NCBI GenBank assembly: GCA_965230755.1
Contig: CBDDLT010000016.1
Coordinates: 434,001 to 498,000 of the forward strand
Direction: 5' to 3'
DNA: 64,000 nt
Source: DATFJT01 sp965230755
Lineage (GTDB): Bacteria; Bacteroidota; Bacteroidia; Chitinophagales; Saprospiraceae
The notes under the pieces were generated by a model, which saw only the letters and a program-made list of their open reading frames with translations, ran no database searches and was not told where the DNA came from. This document shows positions 18,301 to 26,694 of the stretch, in pieces. The translations under genes and the position numbers were made by a program. How positions within the stretch are numbered: the first letter of the stretch is position 1; each line of letters begins with the position of its first letter.

Positions 18301-20551
18301 GGCTCCGGCGCGATCCGTCTGGAATCAACCTGCCTATCACGTTACCAATATCAACGACGATTTGACTGTTCCAATAAACCAACAAAATACCGCATCCATA
18401 CGGGACCAGTACTGCAATTGTCCTAATCCTTATAATTATTACATGGCACAAGCATCTTATCTCAGTAGATCCGGATGTCCTAATAATCCCGCTTTCGATG
18501 CTCAAATCGAAATAAAAGATGTGCGTTGTAGTCCGGAGTACATTACTATTGAATATGTGCTTAGCAACTTGGCTGATAAAAAAGCAATTCCTGACTCGCT
18601 AGTCATTGGGATTTATGATGGAAACCCACTTGCCGGCCCTGCTCAAGCGGTCACTTTTATTAGCCCTATTATACCGATAGACCCAGGTAAAAGTAGCCCT
18701 ATCCTGACCATACAATTGCCATTAAGTTCATTTCAAGGCAATCTGTATATCTTGGCAAATACCCTGGAAGGAGCTATTACTCCGTTCTCCATGCCTGTTT
18801 CCTGTCTATATGAATGTGATTATGATAACAATATTGATAGCGTCGCCTTATTTATTGATCAAGTATCCATAGACTTGGGCCCAGATATCATCCTATGTTC
18901 TAATCAAGTCATTCCACTTGAAGTTCCTGAAGGCTATACATCTTACTTGTGGAATGATGGCACAACGGAGCCTTATTATACTGCATATGAAGCAGGCATA
19001 CATTGGGTAGAAGTCTCCAATATTTGTGGTCAAATCATTCGAGACTCTATCGAAATTTTTATTGATCCTATCACTCAGGTGGAAATACTAGCGGACAGCT
19101 TTTATTGTAGAGGTGATACCATTCGACTCAACGCAAATGGATTATTTGATGAATACCGATGGTTTGGCCTGGACCCTCAGTACTGCGATGATTGTGAAGA
19201 AATTTCTATCCTTGCCCAAGAAGACCTTCAATTGATCCTAAGAGTCGCCAACAATGACAACTGCTTTTCTTCAGATTCTATCAATATCGAAATTAGAGAC
19301 ACTTCTCTTGTCTTCGAAGATTACTACATCTGTCCTGGAGATTCTATTTGGGTCGCTAACACCTGGATAAAAGAAGAGGGAGTTCATATCATCATTATGG
19401 ATTCTTCTTCGGATTGTGATTCGACTATTATAGCGACAGTTTCAGTTAGTGGTGCAGGAATGGCTTTTGATTTAGGCAGGGACACCACATTATGTCGGCA
19501 GGATTCTCTCTACTTATCCGTGGGTAATAATTTCCAAGAATATACCTGGCAAGACGGATCACAATCACCTGAATTTATCGTTAACGAACCGGGCACCTAT
19601 TGGCTCCAAGCCCTGGACAACTGCAACTTTCTACATACCGATACCATTGAAGTCGCTTTTGCTGACACTTCAGTTTCTTTTCAAAACTTTATCCTTTGCC
19701 AAGGCGACTCCCTATATTATGACAACACCTGGTTAACTACCGCCGGAACTTATCGCTATAACTATAGTTCTTCTTTTGATTGTGATTCTACTGTCATCAT
19801 TCAGTTAGTCTATGACACCATCAACTACAGTCATCAATATGAACTCTTCTGCGATCCTCCTCAAATCAATATGTCCATAAGCTCCAGCGATTCGATTTCT
19901 GTGCTCTGGCCAAATGGAGAAGAAGGTCTTGATCGAATCTTATACAACGGCGGTGAGCTAAACCTAAGAATAGAGAGTAAGAGCTCTTCTTGTCAAGAGG
20001 ATTTGATCATCAACTTACCATTTCTCCCTAATCTTGTGGATATTCCAGGTTCCTTCGACACAACCACCCTGATAGGCACAGAATTATATCTGGATTTAGG
20101 TTTAGATACAGATAGTTGGAGCATCAATTGGACTCCGGAACAAGCAGTCAATTGTCCTAATTGTTCGTCGATTATCATTGAAGAAGGATATTCGGGTCAA
20201 CTCAAAGCAGAACTTCAACATATAGAATCAGGATGCATTTATGAAATTCAAATCAACATCAATACTAGTGATGGTGTCTTTATTCCCAATTCTTTTTCCC
20301 CAAATAATGATGGAAACAATGATCTCTGGGAAATTCATTTCAGTAATAGTATTGCAGCGGTAGAAATGGTCCTAGTATATAATCGTTGGGGAGATCAAGT
20401 GTTGGAGTGGCGAGGAAATGGTCCCTTCGCTTGGGATGGAAACTTCAATGGAAAGAGAGCGGAAAAAGGAGTCTATGCCTATTATGTTCAGTTGAAAACT
20501 CAGCAGGGGAATATCATAAGTAAGAAGGGGGATTTGACATTGATGAGATAG
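15398..20551 (+). CDS. Giant secreted M43 (pappalysin-type) metalloprotease with type B T9SS tail
   Basis: A 1717-residue exported protein. The signal peptide (about 1-19) is followed by a pappalysin-like catalytic domain (about 60-345). Its zinc motif HELGHYLGLYH is at 218-228, with a Cys-rich insert and a Met-turn (HNYMDYS). Next come a PKD-like domain (about 350-420), a Cys-rich Ig-like region, a FG-GAP/VCBS-type repeat block (about 560-1000; DIDSDGEIEVL, DFNQDGIPEVY, DLNGDCIPEIG), repeated Ig-like modules, and a C-terminal type B T9SS domain (last about 85 residues: FSPNNDGNNDLWEI, then YNRWGDQV). It is exported by the T9SS and probably digests host or environmental protein. The 3' end was copied to 22105-22219. 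It converges on the next gene with a 3-bp gap. Confidence 0.92.
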   Translation: MRFIILLAAWSLISQTSTAQLQSDNTFHHCGFDPMHRSKIQEEEQYEDGIKSFDTKWQFFTSTHRKNQYTLPVVVHIIHNNGSENISDQQVQTAIDHLNNAFANIGYYDQQVGVNTDIQFCLAKRTPDNTETTGITRTISTLTNFNSDTEDQEVKDLIRWDPTLYINIWVVNEICSSTGCGVAGYAYFPAAHGQSFDGIVVESAFMGDSEAGTSVLIHELGHYLGLYHTFQGGCPNNNCRSEGDQVCDTPPDQTTVRTACEDQINSCETDEDDSSSNNPFRSTASGGLGDQNDQFHNYMDYSRFECYNRFTQGQKERMIYSIENERNSLPHSPACLSPCPNPVSAQISANSTSFLVGETITLQGITDNAVSYNWYIDGVSFSTNQNTDYTFTEKGTFEIIFEAFSGDSNCLSGSDTILVDVMCSAVVDLTYDIDGTDIVLTNLSSNFNSIEWTLTEQNGPQVASSNSSTFSYSFSASGWYEICLSAITDLCSSDTCFFIRIYAEENELCGNGIDDDGDGWVDYFDEDCPENDSLFMAQPEVLCNAIWDIEDFSMELKWKSPESVPLWFDANIRTGDIDSDGEIEVLVKRPRSIFDLMALDGKTGQIKRNIHLPGSSTGNNYCMADIDHDGNVEFFYLSFERDGTFLYASHLSGAPLWQQQIIPPGRTRETYGAINIADFNQDGIPEVYSGGQIFNATNGALLAKGTMGLGMSEFTVLSVAADIFPDVPGLELAGGNTVYQVNITNLNGLSGNTLTPIIVPGNRPDGYTGVADFDADGLLDVVVVEGVGVVHSAQTDKMVYVWNPRTRTVMAEISNMVTKTSFPYIGDLNGDCIPEIGVPYGKRGGPGEQIGELMIFAYRNNPVLDIMYSVETTDNSGASGVTSFDFNQDGIQELIYRDQTTLRIMDGRTGESLTTKTVHSATGYELPVMADIDQDNQAELIVTGGIDTINYDYQKNLIYVYETDKLPWAPARSVWNQPAYHVTNINDDLTVPINQQNTASIRDQYCNCPNPYNYYMAQASYLSRSGCPNNPAFDAQIEIKDVRCSPEYITIEYVLSNLADKKAIPDSLVIGIYDGNPLAGPAQAVTFISPIIPIDPGKSSPILTIQLPLSSFQGNLYILANTLEGAITPFSMPVSCLYECDYDNNIDSVALFIDQVSIDLGPDIILCSNQVIPLEVPEGYTSYLWNDGTTEPYYTAYEAGIHWVEVSNICGQIIRDSIEIFIDPITQVEILADSFYCRGDTIRLNANGLFDEYRWFGLDPQYCDDCEEISILAQEDLQLILRVANNDNCFSSDSINIEIRDTSLVFEDYYICPGDSIWVANTWIKEEGVHIIIMDSSSDCDSTIIATVSVSGAGMAFDLGRDTTLCRQDSLYLSVGNNFQEYTWQDGSQSPEFIVNEPGTYWLQALDNCNFLHTDTIEVAFADTSVSFQNFILCQGDSLYYDNTWLTTAGTYRYNYSSSFDCDSTVIIQLVYDTINYSHQYELFCDPPQINMSISSSDSISVLWPNGEEGLDRILYNGGELNLRIESKSSSCQEDLIINLPFLPNLVDIPGSFDTTTLIGTELYLDLGLDTDSWSINWTPEQAVNCPNCSSIIIEEGYSGQLKAELQHIESGCIYEIQININTSDGVFIPNSFSPNNDGNNDLWEIHFSNSIAAVEMVLVYNRWGDQVLEWRGNGPFAWDGNFNGKRAEKGVYAYYVQLKTQQGNIISKKGDLTLMR

Positions 20552-20554
20552 GTC

Positions 20555-21640
20555 TTAAAAACCAATATCATATAACCAGTCTTCAGCATCATCAATGACC
20601 TCCTTCTCCAAGTTGTTCTTGATATGAAATTCTGATGCTGAAGAACCGCTTGGAGGACCATTTGAAAAGGCCCTAATATCTCCGTTCCATTGAACTTTCT
20701 CGTATACATCAGACAGCTCAAAGAGCTTATCATTATCTCGAAGTGGGCACTCTCCCGTTACATCAGAAAAATGTTTATATGCTCTTACCTGTGCAGTTAT
20801 TTCAATTTCTTCTCTTATAACCGTTGCATAGACGGTTTCATACTCGGGTATGTAATTCACATTTCCCGAAGTGTCGGTTTCCATGCGATCACCTACCTTA
20901 ACCTTTTGACTAATTTCATCTTTATTCCAACTACAATTTGTTTGAAATCGAACTCCATCAAGGCTTGTAAAAATTCGACAATCCGGATCGAAGTCTGCAC
21001 CCTTTGGCAATGCTTTAAGAAACTTAGTTTGCTCGTTTATGGGCCAATTCGAGGTATAATATACAATTCCCTTCTGATAGCTTTCGTACAAGCTATCAGA
21101 CAATCCCGAATAGAATCCATGCCCTCCATTTTTCTCACAATTCTGATATTGGTAATGTGCTTGCCTGGATACCGCTTTTAAGGGTCTGTCCAAATATGTC
21201 TCCCAAAGCTCTTCTCCATGATCATAAAAATGTTGGGTGATTCTAAAATCCAAATGTTCTTTGTTATCACATAGCCTATCAAACTCCTCGGTCAATTCCC
21301 CTTTTAATTTGCTATTCTTCGTTCCAATCTCCTCCAATAATTTATACTGCTTTTTCCTCAATCGAATCCAATCCTTCACTTCCTCATCACCTAAAACCGC
21401 CTTCTGATGGGCTATTTCTCGATCAATAATCCTGTTGTAAGCCGTTTTAATAATCGCTACATTTTCTTGTACATTCTTATTCCTTGTGACGTTATTCGTA
21501 GCGGAAAAAATAGCTTTTTGATAGTTCTCTTGATCCAAATATTCTTGGGGAGTGGAACAGGAGGTCACTATTGTGAAAATAAGAACTAACAGGTGCATTG
21601 ACTTCCTTTGTACTATGTTTTTAAAGTATTTGATTTGCAT
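20555..21640 (-). CDS. Putative lipoprotein of unknown function
   Basis: No family recognised. The chosen ATG (21638-21640) gives an n-region MQIKYFKNIVQRKS, a hydrophobic core (HLLVLIFTIVTS) and a lipobox-like Cys, so an outer-membrane or periplasmic lipoprotein of 361 residues is likely. The frame remains open to a GTG at 21664, but that lies upstream of the -7 element at 21653-21660. A start at the later ATG (21598) is also possible but would lose the basic n-region. The body is mostly charged helices (about 60-180) followed by a mixed region with VKVGDRMETDTSGNVNYIPEYETVYATV, which may be a small beta domain. It stands alone and converges on the metalloprotease gene. Confidence 0.75.
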   Translation of the reverse strand: MQIKYFKNIVQRKSMHLLVLIFTIVTSCSTPQEYLDQENYQKAIFSATNNVTRNKNVQENVAIIKTAYNRIIDREIAHQKAVLGDEEVKDWIRLRKKQYKLLEEIGTKNSKLKGELTEEFDRLCDNKEHLDFRITQHFYDHGEELWETYLDRPLKAVSRQAHYQYQNCEKNGGHGFYSGLSDSLYESYQKGIVYYTSNWPINEQTKFLKALPKGADFDPDCRIFTSLDGVRFQTNCSWNKDEISQKVKVGDRMETDTSGNVNYIPEYETVYATVIREEIEITAQVRAYKHFSDVTGECPLRDNDKLFELSDVYEKVQWNGDIRAFSNGPPSGSSASEFHIKNNLEKEVIDDAEDWLYDIGF

Positions 21641-21652
21641 TACTATTTGATA

Positions 21653-21660
21653 CAAATTTA
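21653..21660 (-). promoter_or_regulatory. -7 promoter element of the lipoprotein gene
   Basis: The minus-strand TAAATTTG is an exact TAnnTTTG match. It predicts transcription starting near 21646, just ahead of the ATG at 21640, and helps exclude the upstream GTG start. Confidence 0.5.
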
Positions 21661-21827
21661 TCACTTTTACTTTTTACCTGCCACTCTTATCTTCGAGAAA
21701 GGGAATGATCTTATCATGTTCTAATCTAAAAAGCCCGAATGCTTTAGAGAACACCCAGGCTTGGACTATTTGGATCCGATGATTCAATTTGTCATGATCA
21801 TTAGTTTTTAACAATTAAACAACTGAA

Positions 21828-21858
21828 GAGGATGATCTTAGGGTCATCCTCTGTTTTT
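21828..21858 (+). terminator. Orphan plus-strand intrinsic terminator
   Basis: A stem GAGGATGATC / GGTCATCCTC (10 bp with one G-T pair, loop TTAG) is followed by a T run. No intact plus-strand gene ends near it, so it is probably left over from a lost gene, consistent with the remnants at 21891-22219. Confidence 0.7.
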
Positions 21859-21890
21859 ATATTAAGAACCCGCTATAATAAATTAGAAGG

Positions 21891-22104
21891 CTACCGCACA
21901 ATCAAAATTGGTTCTCTATCTACCTGATCTTCTGAAATTATCTCAACAACATAACATCCGCTTTCCAGGTTAGTATGGAGCAGGGTATTTAAACTTTCAG
22001 GTTGCACCTATGATTTCATAGTATACCTCCTTTCTCCATTAATAACATCATATATATTTATTATAATCTCCCTGCTTTCATCCTTTTGAAAATCTAGATT
22101 AATC
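21891..22104 (-). pseudogene. Remnant of a type A T9SS C-terminal sorting domain
   Basis: Read on the minus strand from 22103, the frame gives INLDFQKDES, EIIINIYDVINGERRYTMKS, an in-frame TAG, then VQPESLNTLLHTNLESGCYV and VEIISEDQVDREPILIVR before a stop (21891-21893). This has the layout of a Por-secretion-tail domain: IxIYDVxG, then LxxGxYxVxI, then a short basic end. The protein it belonged to is gone upstream and one internal stop is present, so it is a broken 3' end of a former secreted-protein gene. Confidence 0.7.
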
Positions 22105-22219
22105 TGGAAACTTCAACGGAAAGAGAGCCGAAAAAGGAGTCTATGCCTATTATGTTCAGTTAAAAACTCAGCAGGGGAATATCATAAGCAAGAAAGGGGA
22201 TTTGACTTTGATGAGATAG
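22105..22219 (+). pseudogene. 115-bp duplicate of the 3' end of the M43 protease gene (type B T9SS tail)
   Basis: This segment matches 20437-20551 with 6 differences in 115 bp and ends at the same TAG. It encodes the last 37 residues of the type B tail, from about GNFNGKRAEKG to GDLTLMR. All six differences are silent, so the fragment comes from a tail that was under selection (a deleted paralogue, or recent gene conversion) rather than from a long-decayed copy. An in-frame TAA (22100-22102) lies just before it, so it cannot be translated as an extension. It abuts the minus-strand type A remnant exactly at 22104/22105. Confidence 0.85.
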
Positions 22220-22611
22220 ACTCTTTCCAAAAAACAACCTCTTAGATCTAAAAAGGACACAAAGAGCCCGAAACCAAGTTGCCGTTGCATGCTTGAGCTG
22301 TTTCAGACTCCATTTGTCCTAGTAAGAAAAAATATACATCTTATAATTCTTCATTTTTAAGTTTTGTGACACAAAACCTAAACCTTTAACCCTTCTTTAA
22401 GTATTGAATTCAGGTGCATTTTATGTCTGTTTGTGTCATTGATAGCCTGTTATTATCGAATGTTAAAAAAACAAGGCTAATCATTACGTCGTATGGAAAC
22501 CCGAAATATAAGCTGCCAAGGCCGACAAATTACCTGGTGTGATCATAATACTCGGGAAAGATCAAGTCTCTTGCCCCATTTTCAATTATTAATCCCGATA
22601 GTTATTAGGAT
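22220..22611. other. Non-coding stretch downstream of icmF
   Basis: No open frame with protein-like composition is seen on either strand. There is a weak imperfect hairpin near CCCGATAGTTATTAGG (about 22592-22607) that might be a decayed terminator for the icmF operon. Otherwise nothing identifiable. Confidence 0.4.
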
Positions 22612-25600
22612 CTACATATTCCTCCTGTACTGACCTCCCACCTCGTACAAGGCGTGTGTAATTTGTCCCAGTGAACAGTATTTACCGGCTTCCATCAATT
22701 GTTTAAATACATTTTCATTGCGAATTGCTGCTTGCTGCAATTTCTTTAACTGTAATTTTGATACATCCGGCAGGCTTTCTTTCAGTTGCTCCAGTGTTTT
22801 TATCTGGTCCTCTTTCTCTTCTTTTGTCGCCCGAATCACTTCTTTGGGGATGACTGTTGGCGAACCTTCCTTGGACAAAAAGGTGTTCACTCCGATAATA
22901 GGAAATTGTCCATTGTGTTTTAGGGTCTCATAATACAAGCTTTCCTCTTGAATCTTGCCTCTCTGATACATGGTTTCCATCGCACCTAGCACTCCTCCTC
23001 TTTCTGTAATTCGATCAAACTCTGTTAAAACCGCTTCTTCTACAAGATCTGTCAATTCTTCGATAATGAAAGAACCCTGAAGTGGGTTTTCGTTTTTAGC
23101 CAGCCCCAACTCTCTATTGATGATCAGCTGAATGGCCATAGCCCGTCTCACACTTTCCTCAGTAGGAGTAGTAATTGCTTCGTCATACGCATTGGTATGG
23201 AGAGAGTTGCAATTGTCGTAAATGGCATATAGCGCCTGAAGCGTTGTTCGAATATCGTTAAAGGATATTTCCTGAGCGTGCAATGATCTACCTGAAGTTT
23301 GAATATGGTATTTCAGTTTTTGAGATCTTTCATTCGCACCGTACTTGAATTTCATCGCCTTGGACCAAATCCTTCTTGCGACTCTACCAATCACCGCATA
23401 TTCTGGATCTATTCCATTCGAAAAGAAGAAAGATAGGTTCGGCGCAAAGGCATCAATATCCATTCCTCTGGATAGATAGTACTCAACAAAAGTAAACCCG
23501 TTGGCCAAGGTAAAGGCCAGCTGACTAATAGGGTTAGCTCCTGCTTCAGCAATGTGATATCCTGAGATGGAGACAGAGTAGAAGTTTCTCACTCCGTTCT
23601 GACTAAAGTACTCCTGAACATCACCCATGAGTCTCAATGAGAATTCTGTGCTAAAGATACAGGTGTTTTGTGCTTGGTCCTCCTTAAGAATATCGGCTTG
23701 AACGGTTCCCCTGACGGCAATCAAGGCCTTGCTTTTAATTTCCTCGTATACTTCTTCCGGCAACACTTGATCACCTGTGATCCCCAGAAGCATTAATCCC
23801 AAACCATCATTGCCCTCCGGTATATCGCCTCGGTATTTTGGCCTCGCTAATCCCCGGTCATCATACAGTTCCTTTAATTTCTCCTCTACTTTGCCCTCTA
23901 GTCCATGCTCTTTAATGTACAATTCACATTGCTGGTCAACCGCGGCATTCATGAAAAAGGCGGTAAGCGTAGCAGCCGGACCATTGATGGTCATAGAAAC
24001 GGAGGTCTTAGGATCGCACAAATTAAATCCGGAATACAGTTTTTTGGCGTCGTCCAAACAGCATATGCTTACCCCGGAGTTACCAATTTTACCGTAGATG
24101 TCAGGCCGATAATCCGGATCTTCGCCGTATAATGTCACGGAATCGAAGGCTGTCGAAAGACGGTTGGCCGGCATATCGAGCGACAAGTAATGAAATCGCT
24201 TGTTCGTTCTTTCAGGGCCTCCCTCTCCAGCAAACATCCTGGTAGGATCTTCTCCTTTTCTCTTAAAAGGATACACTCCAGCTGTAAAAGGAAATTCTCC
24301 CGGAACATTCTCTTTCATGTTCCATTTCAGTATTTCACCCCAATCCTCATAGTTGGGTAAGACTACCTTAGGTATTTTCGTGTGCGACAAGGACTCGGTA
24401 TAAATAGGTACCCTGATCTCTCGGTTTCTGACCTTATAGACAAACTCTTCAGCCCTGTATTGAGCCTTCTTGGTTTCCCATGACTCCAAAATTCTATGAG
24501 ACTCGCCCGACAAATCCTTGCTCAACTCTTCTTTAAGTTTTTGCAACTCTTCGATCATATCACCTTGAGCTCCCTCTTGGTTTTTCAGCATTTCCAAGGT
24601 CAAGTTTAAGGCATAAGATTTTCTTGCCAATGCCACCTGGGCCTGAACATTGCTGTCATAATTTCTACAAGTCTCCGAGATTTCACTGAGGTATCGAATT
24701 CTGCTCGGCGGAATAATGAAGATCTTCTCACTTTCCTCGTATTGTGCTACAAAATCTGACTTCAAGCTAAAGTTTCCCTTCCCCTCTATCAATTTCATTA
24801 TTTCTACATAGAGGCGGTTGGTCCCCGGGTCGTTGAACTGAGAAGCGATGGTACCGTAGACCGGCATACTGTCTACTTCCTTGTCGAATAGCATATGGTT
24901 CCGCTGATATTGCTTTCGAACATCTCTGAGAGCATCTTTCGCTCCTCTTTTATCGTATTTGTTGACAGCAATGATGTCGGCAAAATCAAGCATGTCTATT
25001 TTTTCCAGTTGCGAAGCTGCTCCGTATTCGGGAGTCATTACATAAAGGCTAACATCAGAATGATCGACGATTTCCGTGTCGGACTGACCAATTCCACTGG
25101 TCTCTAAAATGATTAAATCAAAGCCAGATGCTTTCAGAATATTCAAGGCTCCCTGAACATGCTTGGAAAGGGCCAAATTGGACTGCCTTGTCGCTAAAGA
25201 TCGCATGTAAACCCTTTCATTGTTCACCGCATTCATTCTTATTCTATCCCCCAGTAGAGCTCCTCCTGTTTTTCTTTTCGAAGGATCTACAGAAATGATG
25301 GAGATTCTCTCCTTTTCGAAATCCAACAAAAATCTTCTGATCAACTCATCCACCAAACTGGATTTTCCTGCACCTCCGGTACCGGTAATACCCAATACAG
25401 GAGTAATTTTTTGTTCAGCATTTTTTTCGAATTGCTCAATGAGCGACCGATGTGCATCCGGATAGTTTTCAAACGAGCTAATGAGTCGAGCAATGGCCAA
25501 TGAGTTCCCTTTGTCGTACTCGTTCAATTCTCCATTGATCTGTTCGCCTAAAGGAAAATCGCATAATTGAAGGACTTCATTGATCATTCCCTGTAATCCC

Positions 25601-25989
25601 ATTTCCCGTCCGTCATCAGGAGAATATATTCGGGTAATGCCGTAATCGTGTAATTCTTCAATTTCTGTAGGTAGAATGGTTCCTCCACCTCCTCCAAAAA
25701 TCTTGATGTGTGAAGCTCCTCTCTCAGCCAATAAATCATACATGTATTTAAAATACTCATTATGACCTCCCTGATAAGAAGTGATGGCGATTCCCTGAGC
25801 ATCTTCTTGTATGGCGGTATTGACAATTTCGTCAACAGAGCGATTATGACCGAGATGAATGATTTCCGCTCCGGAGCGTTGCATGATTCGACGCATTATG
25901 TTGATGGCGGCATCATGTCCGTCAAAAAGGCTGGCTGCCGTGACAATTCTAACTTTGTATTTTGGTTGGTAGATTTCAACTTGCTGCAT
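22612..25989 (-). CDS. icmF: Fused isobutyryl-CoA mutase (IcmF-type), B12- and GTP-dependent
   Basis: A 1125-residue fusion. Domains in order: a cobalamin-binding Rossmann domain (about 10-145, base-off motif DGHDAAIN with the Co-ligating His25); a MeaB/ArgK-like G-protein chaperone (about 195-470, Walker A GTGGAGKS at 203-210, then NKYDKRG); and the acyl-CoA mutase barrel (about 540-1125, SLDMPANRLSTAFDSVTLYG). This is the IcmF order, not that of two-subunit methylmalonyl-CoA mutase. It interconverts isobutyryl- and n-butyryl-CoA (some homologues prefer pivalyl- or isovaleryl-CoA) and repairs its own cofactor site with GTP. The ATG at 25989 is preferred; a GTG at 26064 would run 53 bp into the nudix gene and add no domain. 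Confidence 0.93.
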   Translation of the reverse strand: MQQVEIYQPKYKVRIVTAASLFDGHDAAINIMRRIMQRSGAEIIHLGHNRSVDEIVNTAIQEDAQGIAITSYQGGHNEYFKYMYDLLAERGASHIKIFGGGGGTILPTEIEELHDYGITRIYSPDDGREMGLQGMINEVLQLCDFPLGEQINGELNEYDKGNSLAIARLISSFENYPDAHRSLIEQFEKNAEQKITPVLGITGTGGAGKSSLVDELIRRFLLDFEKERISIISVDPSKRKTGGALLGDRIRMNAVNNERVYMRSLATRQSNLALSKHVQGALNILKASGFDLIILETSGIGQSDTEIVDHSDVSLYVMTPEYGAASQLEKIDMLDFADIIAVNKYDKRGAKDALRDVRKQYQRNHMLFDKEVDSMPVYGTIASQFNDPGTNRLYVEIMKLIEGKGNFSLKSDFVAQYEESEKIFIIPPSRIRYLSEISETCRNYDSNVQAQVALARKSYALNLTLEMLKNQEGAQGDMIEELQKLKEELSKDLSGESHRILESWETKKAQYRAEEFVYKVRNREIRVPIYTESLSHTKIPKVVLPNYEDWGEILKWNMKENVPGEFPFTAGVYPFKRKGEDPTRMFAGEGGPERTNKRFHYLSLDMPANRLSTAFDSVTLYGEDPDYRPDIYGKIGNSGVSICCLDDAKKLYSGFNLCDPKTSVSMTINGPAATLTAFFMNAAVDQQCELYIKEHGLEGKVEEKLKELYDDRGLARPKYRGDIPEGNDGLGLMLLGITGDQVLPEEVYEEIKSKALIAVRGTVQADILKEDQAQNTCIFSTEFSLRLMGDVQEYFSQNGVRNFYSVSISGYHIAEAGANPISQLAFTLANGFTFVEYYLSRGMDIDAFAPNLSFFFSNGIDPEYAVIGRVARRIWSKAMKFKYGANERSQKLKYHIQTSGRSLHAQEISFNDIRTTLQALYAIYDNCNSLHTNAYDEAITTPTEESVRRAMAIQLIINRELGLAKNENPLQGSFIIEELTDLVEEAVLTEFDRITERGGVLGAMETMYQRGKIQEESLYYETLKHNGQFPIIGVNTFLSKEGSPTVIPKEVIRATKEEKEDQIKTLEQLKESLPDVSKLQLKKLQQAAIRNENVFKQLMEAGKYCSLGQITHALYEVGGQYRRNM

Positions 25990-26011
25990 ACTCAAATCAT
26001 TTCTGTTGTCA

Positions 26012-26662
26012 TTAATTGGATCTAAAGGGGTAGTTGGAGGCAATGAAAAGCTCTTCCAGTTCACTGAGCATCATCGCGGTTGCTCCCCAGACAATATGGT
26101 CAAAAAATTTGTAATGCGGAACATTTTTCAAGGCAAACTTTTGATTAATTTCCATATTGCTGACCGCCTTGTTGGCTTCTTTAAAGAGCTCTTCTAAGGG
26201 TACTTCTATCAAGTAATCAACTTCCGCTTCCTGCAATGTGAATCTAGGCTCATTTGCTACTATTGCTAAGAAGGGATGGACATTGAAACCACTAACGGGA
26301 ATGTACAGCGTGCTCAGCTTTCTAACAATTTCATTTTTTGTCAGCTGAACACCTATTTCCTCGTGCAGTTCCCTGATCGCCGTGTCACTGATATCCAGAT
26401 CTGCCGCCTCTTGAGCTCCCCCTGCCAAGCCCACTTGTCCTCCGTGTTTGTCATTGGGATTTCTCGCACTTCTTCGAATAAGGGAAAAGTGGAAAACATC
26501 ATTTTTAGGATAAATTAAGTGGATGACTGCGGCTTGCTTAACAGCGGACTCACTGTCAGGGTAAAAACGCCTACCGGTATGGGACATCTTTAAATGCGCC
26601 TTTAAGCCAAACTCCTCAGAGTCTAGATTAATGCTCTTTATATTGTCAATAATAGCTTTCAC
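26012..26662 (-). CDS. Nudix hydrolase, CoA-pyrophosphatase-like
   Basis: A 216-residue Nudix protein. The Nudix box region spans GGQVGLAGGAQEAA and RELHEEIGV. The preceding VIHLIYPKNDVFHFSLIRRS is the first beta strand pair, and VSGFNVHPFLAIV after it matches the NUDT7/8 CoA-diphosphatase group. It probably cleaves CoA or acyl-CoA to 4'-phosphopantetheine and 3',5'-ADP. The start is GTG (26660-26662), because no in-frame upstream ATG exists and the next ATG (codon 26) would remove part of the N-terminal helix. It lies in an operon 22 bp before icmF, a CoA-linked pairing that makes sense functionally. Confidence 0.87.
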   Translation of the reverse strand: MKAIIDNIKSINLDSEEFGLKAHLKMSHTGRRFYPDSESAVKQAAVIHLIYPKNDVFHFSLIRRSARNPNDKHGGQVGLAGGAQEAADLDISDTAIRELHEEIGVQLTKNEIVRKLSTLYIPVSGFNVHPFLAIVANEPRFTLQEAEVDYLIEVPLEELFKEANKAVSNMEINQKFALKNVPHYKFFDHIVWGATAMMLSELEELFIASNYPFRSN

Positions 26663-26694
26663 GAATCGCTTGTTGTTTAATGAACAAGCATTCC

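Noticed and set aside
21725..21812. Plus-strand frame KKPECFREHPGLDYLDPMIQ as a transposase or other gene fragment
   Set aside because: Too short and unrecognised; no inverted repeats or target duplication seen nearby.
26012..26064. GTG start of icmF at 26064 inside the nudix gene
   Set aside because: The extra 25 residues contain no part of the B12-binding fold and would force a 53-bp overlap; the ATG at 25989 fits.
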